A stretch of DNA of 17,483 nt from Lentisphaeria bacterium. Lineage in GTDB: Bacteria > Verrucomicrobiota > Lentisphaeria > Victivallales > UBA1829. Below the pieces are notes generated by a model that did not search any database, was not told where the DNA came from, and was given only the letters and a program-made list of their open reading frames with translations. The stretch is taken from positions 1 to 17,483 of the forward strand of contig JAGAPM010000035.1 in the NCBI GenBank assembly GCA_017623265.1, given 5' to 3'. A program made the translations under genes and the position numbers. Positions 7,390-15,442 of this stretch are shown here, in pieces; the first letter of the stretch is position 1; every line of letters starts with the position of its first letter.

Positions 7390-9783
7390 ATGCTTGAACC
7401 CACTTTTGTTGCCTTTGACGGAATTCGCTATGAATTCGGAATGGATGGTTTTCCCGCAAAAGTTACGCTGGAAGGCTTCAACGGCAGACTGATCAACGCC
7501 GCCGGTAAAAACTTCAGCCGGATCAATTTGCGTCTCACCGATGGCAGAACGCTGATCCCCTTCAGCAAGAGTGCGCCCCGCCGCACCGATCTGAAAAAAG
7601 AGATCATTCTGGATTATCCCGAGATCCTGTGGAAGGATGATGCCGGCAATGTGGTGGAGGATTTCCGTCTCTCCATGAGTTATCACCTGCTGACCCGCGG
7701 CCGTGCGTATGTGAATGCGTTTTTCGTGGCAGACAACATGCACACGCCGGAAGTGGATGATTTTTCCATCAAGTTTGATTTTGATACATCTGAGGCGGGG
7801 GAAGCTCACTGGGCGGCAGTACGCCGTGCCAAAGTCTTTCAGGCGGCGGATATTCAGCAGTTCCGCACCGGTCGCTATGTTCCCCGTGGGGAAGGGCGCC
7901 GCGCGGAAGGCACGATCCATACGAATATTTCGTTGAATCTGCGGGATCTTCACGGGGAAAGTGCCTACATGGAAGCCTTTGTTGAGGCGGAAAATGCCCT
8001 CTCGCTGGATAACGATGACTGCGCTACCGATGTGAGCTGGACCGATGACGGGATCATGCAGAACAGCTTTGAATTTGTGCGGGTGAAGCCCTGCCGCAAC
8101 AAGCCCATGCAGCTTTTTCAGTGGAGCAATACCTTCGGCTGGATCGTCAAGCTGGCGGACCGTACCCGCAAGAAACCGCCGCTGCACATGCACCATTATT
8201 TCGACAACTACTTGCGCTATCCTACGGATGAATGTCTGGAAAATCTCGCCGCCTCCGGTACGGATGTGTTGGTGATCCATGAAAACTGGCGTTTGAACAT
8301 CCAGAACGACGGTGTTCCATTCCAGCCGGAAGAACTCCAGCGTGTGGTGGAAAAAGCCCACTCCCTCGGTATCCGGATCGCCCTTTATATGCGCGGCAAT
8401 GAAGTCTCTGCTGTGGACGACGCCTGCGGCTGGTTCGATCGCTGGCTGAAGAAAGATTACGACGGTCTTTATATGGACTACGGCGGACCTTTCCATCCGG
8501 GCGAACCGGATGAAATGTACCCCGGCGGCAGACTGGCATTCCAGAACTATCTGCGCCGTATGGAACGGCTGCGCGAACGGGTGGGCGAAGACGGGATCTT
8601 TTATGGTCACTCCGGTGCCCAATTCTCCGCTATCTGGTACGCCTGCGAGGGCAGCGACGGCTATGTTTCCGGCGAAGGGGAAGGCGGGGTCATGGTCAGC
8701 AGCCGGTCCGCTCACGAATATTACAGTATGTCCGCCGCCGGTTGCGGTACCATGTGGATTGGCGCATTCCCTGCCTATTCCACCGGAAAAATGCGTCCTT
8801 TTGTGGCGGCGACCGGACAGTATCCCCACAGCTCTCTGGGCGAACAGTTCCGCACCAGTTCGCTGGCTCATCCCCGGGAACCGGGCGTGAACGATAAAGC
8901 ATTCAAGCCCATCTGGAAACTCTGGCGGTTCTTCCGGAACGAACGCAATGTGACGGTGCTGAACGATTACAACAGCTCCGGAGTGTTTTCTGCAAGCCCG
9001 GATACCGGACACTACCTGATGGTCAGCAAAGATCAGAAGCGGGCGATCCTCATCGTCTCCAACTTCGCGGACAACGCTCAGCGCATCACCTGCACGCTGA
9101 ACAAAGACCTCTGCGGGTTCGACCTCGCGGGAAAGAAGATGTATCAGCTCATGCCTACGGAAACGGCTCCGGGCAAGGCGGTGGAAGTCAACGGCAATAC
9201 CTACGAATTTGAGCTTGGCAAGTGGGATGTGGGTGCGATCCTCTTTGAAACGGAAGATTGTTCCGCAGCAATCGCTGACTTTGAAAAGCCGTACCCCGCA
9301 TACACCGCAGAGAATATGCGCTATCTGAATTATCTTGCCGAACAGAAAAAACTGCGTTACGAACCGGAACCGCAGAAGGAAATCTGGTTGAGCCTCACTG
9401 TGCCGAACACCAATCTTTCCTATGAATTCTCCATGATCTATGACCTTTACTACAACGCCATGGCGCTGGTGGAATTTGATGCGGAAGGCAACAGGAAACG
9501 GCTTGGCTGGATCTCGCAGAAGGGCTTTGTGCTTGATGAGCCGCCCGCAGAAGATTACATCTGGCCGGATGTGATCTCGCCCCGGGTCCCGCTCCATGAA
9601 ATCCTTGGAAAAGGTGAACACTTCATCGGGATCGAAAGCGTCCACTACGGCGGACCGTTCTACTCCTTCCTTTCTGCTGAACTTTCCCGCAGCAAAGACG
9701 GAGAAGGGGCATACAATATCTACTTCCTGAACGAGCTGGAACCGGAACGCCAGTTCCTCCGTTGGAAAGTGATCGTTGATTGA
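7390..9783 (+). CDS. Unclassified TIM-barrel glycoside hydrolase-like protein
   Basis: 797 residues, first gene of a four-gene operon; AAGGA at 7376-7380 precedes the ATG. No signal peptide, so probably cytoplasmic. The N-terminal ~230 residues look like an all-beta sugar-binding or supersandwich domain. A barrel follows: VLVIHENW (residues 293-300), LGIRIALYMRG, GLYMDYGG with Asp363 at the end of a strand where retaining alpha-glycosidases of clan GH-D place the nucleophile, IFYGHSG, then a glycine/glutamate-rich loop SGEGEGG with Glu429 and Glu431. A beta domain (LIVSNFADNAQRITC) and a further C-terminal beta region follow. This layout recalls GH36-like or DUF6259-like proteins, but I cannot place it in a numbered family. 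The neighbouring GH78-like gene suggests a role in glycoside breakdown. Confidence 0.72.
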   Translation: MLEPTFVAFDGIRYEFGMDGFPAKVTLEGFNGRLINAAGKNFSRINLRLTDGRTLIPFSKSAPRRTDLKKEIILDYPEILWKDDAGNVVEDFRLSMSYHLLTRGRAYVNAFFVADNMHTPEVDDFSIKFDFDTSEAGEAHWAAVRRAKVFQAADIQQFRTGRYVPRGEGRRAEGTIHTNISLNLRDLHGESAYMEAFVEAENALSLDNDDCATDVSWTDDGIMQNSFEFVRVKPCRNKPMQLFQWSNTFGWIVKLADRTRKKPPLHMHHYFDNYLRYPTDECLENLAASGTDVLVIHENWRLNIQNDGVPFQPEELQRVVEKAHSLGIRIALYMRGNEVSAVDDACGWFDRWLKKDYDGLYMDYGGPFHPGEPDEMYPGGRLAFQNYLRRMERLRERVGEDGIFYGHSGAQFSAIWYACEGSDGYVSGEGEGGVMVSSRSAHEYYSMSAAGCGTMWIGAFPAYSTGKMRPFVAATGQYPHSSLGEQFRTSSLAHPREPGVNDKAFKPIWKLWRFFRNERNVTVLNDYNSSGVFSASPDTGHYLMVSKDQKRAILIVSNFADNAQRITCTLNKDLCGFDLAGKKMYQLMPTETAPGKAVEVNGNTYEFELGKWDVGAILFETEDCSAAIADFEKPYPAYTAENMRYLNYLAEQKKLRYEPEPQKEIWLSLTVPNTNLSYEFSMIYDLYYNAMALVEFDAEGNRKRLGWISQKGFVLDEPPAEDYIWPDVISPRVPLHEILGKGEHFIGIESVHYGGPFYSFLSAELSRSKDGEGAYNIYFLNELEPERQFLRWKVIVD

Positions 9784-9791
9784 GTTGAACA

Positions 9792-9828
9792 GATCGCCGG
9801 ACTGCGGAGTTGAGGCTTTCCGGCGATC
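9792..9828 (+). other. Intercistronic hairpin next to a ribosome binding site
   Basis: A perfect 10-bp inverted repeat GATCGCCGGA/TCCGGCGATC (9792-9801 with 9819-9828) has a 17-base loop and lies 8 bases after the glycosidase stop. No U-run follows on either strand, so it is not an intrinsic terminator. The next gene's AAGGAG begins 2 bases after the stem. It may set mRNA stability or relative expression within the operon. Confidence 0.65.
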
Positions 9829-9844
9829 AAAAGGAGTCTGGAGC

Positions 9845-10456
9845 ATGATGAAAAAAGTAATGTGCCTGCTGGCAACCGTTTTTCTGCTGTTGGGAACTGC
9901 CTCTCTCTCCGCACAGGAGGAGAATGTTGTCAAAAAAGTGATCCCGGATGCGATGACGGCATTGGGAAATTTTGAGTTCGATAAAGCGTGGTCCTTCTGG
10001 TGCGAAGATGGTTTCGTTGTCAAGGGTGGCGAAAAAAAGACCATTCCGGATATGAAAAAATCCGGCAAGTATGCCCAGCTTGTGGAACTGGATACCATGC
10101 GGAAAGCCGGTTCGCTGGAAGACTTGATCGCCTTGCAGCGGAAAGCCGGGTATATGACGGAAAAACAGAAGGAACAGATCCTTGCCATGCCGGAAAAACA
10201 GAAAGCCGCCACATACCGTGCCATGCGTCAGGCGATCCGGATGCAGTGTGCCATGGCAAAGATGGGGATTCTGGGCATGGGCGACGCGGTGCAGTACAAA
10301 AGCGTGAAGATCACTGGTGATACCGCCGTTGCCGAGATTGTGGCAAACAATCCGATTCTGGGGAATGGTACGGCGGAAGTTACCTACAAAAAAATCAAAG
10401 GTGTTTGGAAAGTTTATTCCGTTCTGGAAAAAAATAACGGACAGGAAAAGAAGTAA
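9845..10456 (+). CDS. Small exported protein of unknown function, module shared with the gene at 3740
   Basis: 203 residues. The ATG at 9845 is chosen because AAGGAG (9831-9836) sits 8 bases upstream and a typical signal peptide starts there (MMKKVMCLLATV..., cleavage likely after LSA at residue 23); a longer frame upstream would bury both. The mature protein is helical and Met/Lys-rich in its middle (TEKQKEQIL, EKQKAATYRAMRQAI) and ends in a beta stretch, ITGDTAVAEI and then EVTYKKIKGVWKVYSV. That ending matches both copies in the exported protein at 3740-5032 (GDS-x-T ... Y-x-LKK-x-x-G-x-WK). I do not recognise the family; an NTF2/DUF4878-like fold is a guess. Second gene of the operon; the next ATG is 6 bases after its stop. 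Confidence 0.82.
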   Translation: MMKKVMCLLATVFLLLGTASLSAQEENVVKKVIPDAMTALGNFEFDKAWSFWCEDGFVVKGGEKKTIPDMKKSGKYAQLVELDTMRKAGSLEDLIALQRKAGYMTEKQKEQILAMPEKQKAATYRAMRQAIRMQCAMAKMGILGMGDAVQYKSVKITGDTAVAEIVANNPILGNGTAEVTYKKIKGVWKVYSVLEKNNGQEKK

Positions 10457-10462
10457 GTCTCC

Positions 10463-11254
10463 ATGCAGTATTTTGATACCCATGCCCACGTTTTTCCGGA
10501 TCATATCGTAGAAAAAGTCATTGATACCCTGCAGGATTTTTACCAGTTCAAGTGGCAGGGAAAGGGCATTGTCTCTGACCTGCTGGCACGGATGGATGAA
10601 ACTGGCGTACAGCGTGCTGTTATCTTTTCCGCCGCCACAAAAGCCGAGCAGGTACAGGCAGTCAATAACTACGTGGCGGGTGTGGTTGCACAGTATCCGG
10701 ACCGGTTCATCGGGCTGGGGTCCATCCACCCGGATTACAAGGAGTATGAAGCAGAGCTTGACCGGATCAAACGTCTTGGTCTGCGGGGCTTGAAGTTTCA
10801 TCCGGATTTTCAACAGATCCGGATTGATCAGCAGGAGGTCGTGAATATCTGCCGGGCGGCGGGTCCTGATTTCCCGATCCTGTTTCATGTGGGGGACAAA
10901 CGCTTCGACTTCTCCTCTCCCTGCCGCATGGCGCATCTGCTGGAACTGGTGCCGGAGATGACCGCAATCGCCGCCCACATGGGAGGATACAGCGAGTGGG
11001 AAGAGGCGTGGAAACACCTGGTCGGGAAAAACGTTTATTTCGATACTTCCAGCACCTTTTCGTTTCTGGAGCCGCAGGAAGTCAAACGGATCATCGCAGC
11101 GCATGGCGTGGATCGTGTTCTCTGGGCAAGTGATTATCCCGCTGCCACTCAGAAACAGGCGATTGCCGACCTCATGCAGTTGGATCTCACACCGGAGGAT
11201 CAGGAAAAGATCTTCCATCGCAACGCTGAAAAACTTTTTGGAATTACAGCATAA
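10463..11254 (+). CDS. Amidohydrolase-family TIM-barrel metal-dependent hydrolase (ACMSD-like)
   Basis: 263 residues, cytoplasmic. The metal and catalytic positions of the amidohydrolase_2 family are visible: DTHAH with His7 and His9, GLKFHPD (Lys111, His113), FHVGD (His142), AAHMGG (His172) and LWASDYP with the essential Asp224. Members include ACMSD-type decarboxylases and sugar lactonases, for example those acting on L-rhamnonolactone or fuconolactone. Sitting between glycosidase genes, it could open a sugar lactone or act on an aromatic aglycone; this is inference and the reaction is unknown. No good Shine-Dalgarno precedes the ATG, which lies 6 bases after the previous stop, so coupling is likely. 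Confidence 0.88.
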   Translation: MQYFDTHAHVFPDHIVEKVIDTLQDFYQFKWQGKGIVSDLLARMDETGVQRAVIFSAATKAEQVQAVNNYVAGVVAQYPDRFIGLGSIHPDYKEYEAELDRIKRLGLRGLKFHPDFQQIRIDQQEVVNICRAAGPDFPILFHVGDKRFDFSSPCRMAHLLELVPEMTAIAAHMGGYSEWEEAWKHLVGKNVYFDTSSTFSFLEPQEVKRIIAAHGVDRVLWASDYPAATQKQAIADLMQLDLTPEDQEKIFHRNAEKLFGITA

Positions 11255-11275
11255 CGGTACAGAAAGGAATGGGTT

Positions 11276-13651
11276 ATGATTGAACATTCTGCTTATATCT
11301 GGAATCCTGCAAAGGAGACCGGCAAAGATTCATACTGGAATTTCCGGAAAACATTTCTTTGGAACGGTGTCGGTTCGGCAAAACTTCAGATCGCTGCCGA
11401 TTCCACATACTGCGTCTGGATCAATGGCGTTCGCTGTCCCATTGCGCAAGTTGCGGACATGCCCGGTGACTGGACTTATTCCGATTACGATGTGACCAGA
11501 CTGCTCCGTCCCGGAAAAAATCTCATCGCCGTGGAAGTTCATTATCTCGGCGAAGCGTTCCTGACCTATCGCCCCGGAACGCCCTTCCTGCGTGCCGCAA
11601 TCTCCACAGAAGATGGCATCCGGATCGTGGCAACGGATGATACCTGGCGCACCCGGCAGAGCCGCAGTTACACTTCCGGACTCTGCACCAAAGTCAGCGG
11701 GCAGCTGGGCTATGTTTTTGCATACGATTCCCGTTTGGAAGATGACTGGAAAAACAGTGCTGACTATGACGATTCCAAGTGGCAGACCGCATCCATTCTC
11801 TCCGGTACCGATGGCTGGAAGATGTCTCTCCGGGCGATTCCACAGCTGTTGGAACTGCCCCGACCCAACGTGCTGATCGCACAGAAAGGTATTTTGCACC
11901 GCACAAAAGAATATCCCACCTTTGCTCTCTCCTGTATGCACGATTCCCTGTTCCCCAAGTACCTTACCGATTGTTTCTGCGCATACGATACCGGGATCCT
12001 GATGGATGGTGGTCAGCGCCGGGAAATGGCGATCCCTGCCGGGAATCGCGCTCCGTACACCTTCCGACCGATCGCAGAAGATGAGACTGGAAACGGATAT
12101 TACATCACGCTGGATCTGCAGCGGGAGACCGTGGGCTTCCTCTGCTTCCGTCTGAACGCACCGGAAGGAACGGTCATTGACATCGCCCACGGGGAACATC
12201 TGGCGGATGGACGCTGCCGTGCCAGTGTCGGTAACAGAAATTTTGCGGACCGGTACATCTGCAAAGAGGGGATGAACGAGTTTCTTTACACTCACCGCCG
12301 TCTGGGCGGCAGATTCGTGGAACTGCATATCCTGCCTCCCGCCGCCGCGGAAATCTCCCTCTATTACGCAGGAATGATCCCGCTGGAAGTTCCTCTGCCG
12401 GATGCCGCCGCCTTTGAGAGCGAGGACCGGCTTCTGAAACGGGTGCTGGATGTCTCCGCCCGGACCCTGAACCTCTGTATGCACGAGCATTACGAGGACT
12501 GTCCGTGGCGGGAACAGGGACTTTATCCCTACGACTCCCGGAATCAGATTCTTTACGGATATTATGTCTGGGGGAACTACGACTACGCCGGCGCGTGTCT
12601 GGATCTGCTGGGAAAATCTTTCGACGGCGACCGGTATCTCTCCCTGACATCGCCGGGGATCACCAGTATCACGATCCCGGTCTTCACCCTTGTCTGGATC
12701 ACGGAGATTTGTGAACACTGGCTTTACAGCGGCAAAACAGATCTGTTCAAAAAGTGGGCGGATCAGATCGATACGATTCTGGACCGGGCGCTGGCGGACA
12801 CTGTGGAAGGCGGGCTTTATCAGTCCGGAAACGGGTCCCACATCTGGAATTTCTGCGAATGGAACGGAACCATCAGCGGGCTGACGGAACAGCCGCAGGC
12901 GCCGTTCAATATCTATCTTTACGAGTCGCTGCGGAATGCGGCAAGGATGCACCGGGAGATCGGTGGAAATGAAGAACGGGCGGACCAGCTGGAAGCCGCT
13001 GCCGCCAGGTTGGGAACAGCAGTCGAAACCATGTTCTGGAACGCAGAAAAGAAGATTTATGATGCGTTGAAGCCGGGCCCGGATGTCCTTGCGTATGAGC
13101 ATATTCAGGCAATCATGCTTGCCAATGACCTCGTGCCGGAGGAAAAGAAAAAGGATGTACTGGAAGCGTTTTATCAGAAACGGTTGAGACAAATCGACTT
13201 GAGCGCACTCCGGTATTTTGTCTGCGCCATGATCGGCAACGGAAAAGATGCCCGGAAATATCTGACCGATACGCTGCGGGAGATTTTGGAACCTATCGTC
13301 CTTTCCGGCGCCACGTCCCTGTGGGAAACGGTCGGCGGCAACCGGGACTTTTCCGATGCAGGCAGTCTGTGCCACGGCTGGAGCGGCGTAATGCCTTTCT
13401 TCACCGGAAGCGGTCTGCTGGGCGTGACACCGCTGGAACCCGGCTTCCGGAAGTTCCTTGTCAAGCCGTACGCAGCCGATATGACCCATTGCGCCGGCGA
13501 AGTGCCTACGCCTCATGGCAGGATCCGCGTGGAATGGAAAAAGACGCCCTCCGGTCTGACGGTCAAGGTAAAACATCCCGCCGGAACCGAGCCGGTACTG
13601 GCACAGTATGAGGAATGTCCGGTCGCCCTCTTCGAGGCAGAATTAAACTGA
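11276..13651 (+). CDS. Alpha-L-rhamnosidase-like glycoside hydrolase (GH78-type)
   Basis: 791 residues, no signal peptide, so probably intracellular. An N-terminal beta region (about residues 15-190) resembles the galactose-binding domains of bacterial rhamnosidases. An (alpha/alpha)6 barrel follows, with the acid-site block HYEDCPWREQG (Asp408, Arg412, Glu413) and the second catalytic block ATSLWETVGG (Glu684), then SLCHGWSG and a C-terminal beta domain (GVTPLEPGFRKFLVKP). These correspond to the D-x-CP-x-R and LWE-x-[WVT] blocks of GH78. The family hydrolyses terminal alpha-L-rhamnose; specificity of this divergent member is unproven. AAGGA (11264-11268) gives a 7-base spacing. The upstream ATG at 11269 stops after four codons, which fixes the start. 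Last gene of the operon. Confidence 0.88.
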   Translation: MIEHSAYIWNPAKETGKDSYWNFRKTFLWNGVGSAKLQIAADSTYCVWINGVRCPIAQVADMPGDWTYSDYDVTRLLRPGKNLIAVEVHYLGEAFLTYRPGTPFLRAAISTEDGIRIVATDDTWRTRQSRSYTSGLCTKVSGQLGYVFAYDSRLEDDWKNSADYDDSKWQTASILSGTDGWKMSLRAIPQLLELPRPNVLIAQKGILHRTKEYPTFALSCMHDSLFPKYLTDCFCAYDTGILMDGGQRREMAIPAGNRAPYTFRPIAEDETGNGYYITLDLQRETVGFLCFRLNAPEGTVIDIAHGEHLADGRCRASVGNRNFADRYICKEGMNEFLYTHRRLGGRFVELHILPPAAAEISLYYAGMIPLEVPLPDAAAFESEDRLLKRVLDVSARTLNLCMHEHYEDCPWREQGLYPYDSRNQILYGYYVWGNYDYAGACLDLLGKSFDGDRYLSLTSPGITSITIPVFTLVWITEICEHWLYSGKTDLFKKWADQIDTILDRALADTVEGGLYQSGNGSHIWNFCEWNGTISGLTEQPQAPFNIYLYESLRNAARMHREIGGNEERADQLEAAAARLGTAVETMFWNAEKKIYDALKPGPDVLAYEHIQAIMLANDLVPEEKKKDVLEAFYQKRLRQIDLSALRYFVCAMIGNGKDARKYLTDTLREILEPIVLSGATSLWETVGGNRDFSDAGSLCHGWSGVMPFFTGSGLLGVTPLEPGFRKFLVKPYAADMTHCAGEVPTPHGRIRVEWKKTPSGLTVKVKHPAGTEPVLAQYEECPVALFEAELN

Positions 13652-13688
13652 CAGGAGATTGTACGGATAAGAGCGCAGGAGCGCGGCT

Positions 13689-13725
13689 GCACGGTGTGCT
13701 AAAGCCACACCGTGCGCTTTTTTTT
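13689..13725 (+). terminator. Rho-independent terminator of the glycosidase operon
   Basis: A perfect 10-bp stem GCACGGTGTG/CACACCGTGC (13689-13698 with 13706-13715), a 7-base loop, then GC and eight T. Confidence 0.93.
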
Positions 13726-13773
13726 GCGGCGGCGGTGGGCTTTTTGCCATGAGAGCATGGTATCCGCCGCCGC

Positions 13774-13814
13774 AAAAAAAGCAAGCCCTGTGGAAAAAAT
13801 TTTTCCACAGGGCT
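13774..13814 (-). terminator. Rho-independent terminator of thrC
   Basis: On the minus strand, a 15-bp near-perfect palindrome (13814-13800 with 13798-13784) reads AGCCCTGTGG...CCACAGGGCT and is followed by TGCTTTTTTT. Its T-run forms one arm of the central hairpin of the nested element. Confidence 0.9.
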
Positions 13815-13864
13815 GAGCCGCGCTCCTGCGCGTGCTTGTGTGCTGTCTTCCGTTTCGTCTCGGC

Positions 13865-15358
13865 TTACTTTTTCAGGAAGTCCCGGATGAAGCCGGACAT
13901 TTCTTCCTTATGGACGCAGGTCTTGTGCAGCACGGTTTTATCCTTCAGTGTTGCCAGCGGGGCGGGGATCTTTGTGCCGGTGATAGCGGACAGGCGTTCC
14001 ACCATATCGAATTCGTTGTCCGGCATGGCTTCGTTTTCATCTTTCACGGCATCCAGCACGGCGGCGGCGAACTTGTACGGAGACGCCGTGGATGCGATCA
14101 CGCACGGCGTATTGTCCCCCGTCTCCGCCACATACTGTTCGTACACATTGACGGCGACTCCGGTATGGGTATCGCACAAATAGTTGTTTTCTTTGAAGTG
14201 TTTCCGGATGGTTTCTTTGGTTGCGGCATCATCGCAGAAACCGCCATAAAATTCGCTCTGCAGTTTTGCCAGAACATCGCTGCTGATGCTGTACTTGCCA
14301 TCCTTCTTGAGCTGATCCATCAGGGTGCTGACGGCGGCGGTATCGTTGTCGTACAGGTGATAGAGCAACCGTTCCAGGTTGGAGGAGATCAGGATATCCA
14401 TAGACGGGCTGGTGGTGGTGTAGAACGCCCGGTTCCGGTCGTAAGTGCCGGTGCGGATGAAGTCGGTCAGAATGTTGTTTTTGTTGGACGCGCAAATAAA
14501 CTTTTTGATGGGCACGCCCATTTTCTTTGCATAGACGGCGGCAAGGATGTTGCCGAAGTTTCCGGTCGGAACGGTCACATTGAAGCCTTCGCCCTTCTTC
14601 AGCGTTCCGTTTTTCAGCAGGTCGCAGTATGCGGAAACGTAGTAGACCACCTGCGGTACGAGACGCCCGAAATAGATGGAGTTTGCGGAGGAGAATTCCA
14701 TATCTGCGCCCGCGAGAAATTCTTTCATGCTTTCATCGGCAAAGATATTTTTCACGCCGGTCTGGGCGTCGTCAAAGTTGCCGTGGATGGCGCAGACAGC
14801 CACATTGTTCCCGGTCTGGGTGGTCATCTGCAGTTTCTGCATGGGGCTGACACCTTCCTGGGGAAAGAAGACAATGATCTTGGTCTTTTCCACATCTGCG
14901 AAGCCATCAAGAGCGGCTTTTCCGGTATCGCCGGAGGTTGCCACGAGGATGACCATCGTTTTTTCCGGAGCGGTTTTCCCGGCGGAGGTGGTCAGCAGAT
15001 AAGGCAGCAGCTGGAGAGCCATATCCTTGAAGGCGCAGGTGGGACCGTGCCACAGTTCCAGCAGATGCATCCCCGTTTTGACTTCCACCAGCGGGGTGGG
15101 ATCTTCGTTCTCAAAAGTGCCGGTATAGGCGCCGTTGACGCAGTGGAGGATCTCCGCTTCCGTGAAGTCGGTCAGGTACAGAGAAAGGATCGCTGCGGCG
15201 CGTTCCTTGTAGGTCATACCGATGAGTTTCTCAAACATTTCATCGGAAATCGCGGGGAAGGATTCCGGCACGAAAAGACCGCCTTCTTTGGATATGCCCT
15301 GCGCAATGACCTTGGCAGAGTCGAGAGCCATCGGGCTTCTGGTACTGGTAAATTTCAT
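13865..15358 (-). CDS. thrC: Threonine synthase
   Basis: 497 residues, matching the long (about 450-500 residue) class of PLP-dependent threonine synthases that turn O-phospho-L-homoserine into threonine plus phosphate in the cytoplasm. The N-terminus has the family's STR opening and GGLFVPE (26-32). The PLP lysine lies in HGPTCAFKD (Lys111), ATSGDTGKAA is the cofactor phosphate/Thr-Ser region, and PTGNFGN is the glycine-rich PLP-binding loop. The C-terminal region HTGVAV and ASTASPYKF also fits the family. It has its own promoter upstream and a strong terminator downstream, so it is monocistronic. No other threonine-pathway gene is in the window. Confidence 0.97.
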   Translation of the reverse strand: MKFTSTRSPMALDSAKVIAQGISKEGGLFVPESFPAISDEMFEKLIGMTYKERAAAILSLYLTDFTEAEILHCVNGAYTGTFENEDPTPLVEVKTGMHLLELWHGPTCAFKDMALQLLPYLLTTSAGKTAPEKTMVILVATSGDTGKAALDGFADVEKTKIIVFFPQEGVSPMQKLQMTTQTGNNVAVCAIHGNFDDAQTGVKNIFADESMKEFLAGADMEFSSANSIYFGRLVPQVVYYVSAYCDLLKNGTLKKGEGFNVTVPTGNFGNILAAVYAKKMGVPIKKFICASNKNNILTDFIRTGTYDRNRAFYTTTSPSMDILISSNLERLLYHLYDNDTAAVSTLMDQLKKDGKYSISSDVLAKLQSEFYGGFCDDAATKETIRKHFKENNYLCDTHTGVAVNVYEQYVAETGDNTPCVIASTASPYKFAAAVLDAVKDENEAMPDNEFDMVERLSAITGTKIPAPLATLKDKTVLHKTCVHKEEMSGFIRDFLKK

Positions 15359-15409
15359 GATCTGAAAATCTTTCTGTTAACAGCTGTTCAAGTTTTTATT
15401 CCGGTATAT

Positions 15410-15438
15410 AATGTACACCGCAGAACAGCTTTTTGCAA
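15410..15438 (-). promoter_or_regulatory. Promoter of thrC with a flanking inverted repeat
   Basis: On the minus strand, -35 TTGCAA (15438-15433) and -10 TACATT (15415-15410) are 17 bases apart. An 8-bp inverted repeat, AGCTGTTC (15382-15389) and GAACAGCT (15423-15430), flanks the -10. Overlapping palindromes CTGTTAACAG (15374-15383) and AACAGCTGTT (15379-15388) fall in the leader. A regulator site is possible but unproven. Confidence 0.58.
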
Positions 15439-15442
15439 GTGA

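Larger units (their letters stand above)
13673..13831. repeat. Nested inverted-repeat element between convergent genes
   Basis: Perfect 16-bp outer arms (13673-13688 with 13816-13831) enclose three hairpins: the plus-strand terminator, a 17-bp GC-rich/T-A-rich stem (13719-13735 with 13764-13780) that contains an inner CCATG/CATGG hairpin (13747-13760), and the minus-strand terminator. Both converging transcripts therefore carry the same 16-mer just before their terminators. No transposase or target-site duplication is evident. Confidence 0.8.

Noticed and set aside
7357..10224. Very long open frame (955 codons) on the minus strand across the glycosidase operon.
   Set aside because: It spans two well-supported plus-strand genes plus their promoter, lacks recognisable motifs, and arises from codon bias on the opposite strand. 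The same applies to the long minus-strand frames at 9827-11287 and 11330-13576 and the plus-strand frame at 13832-15442.
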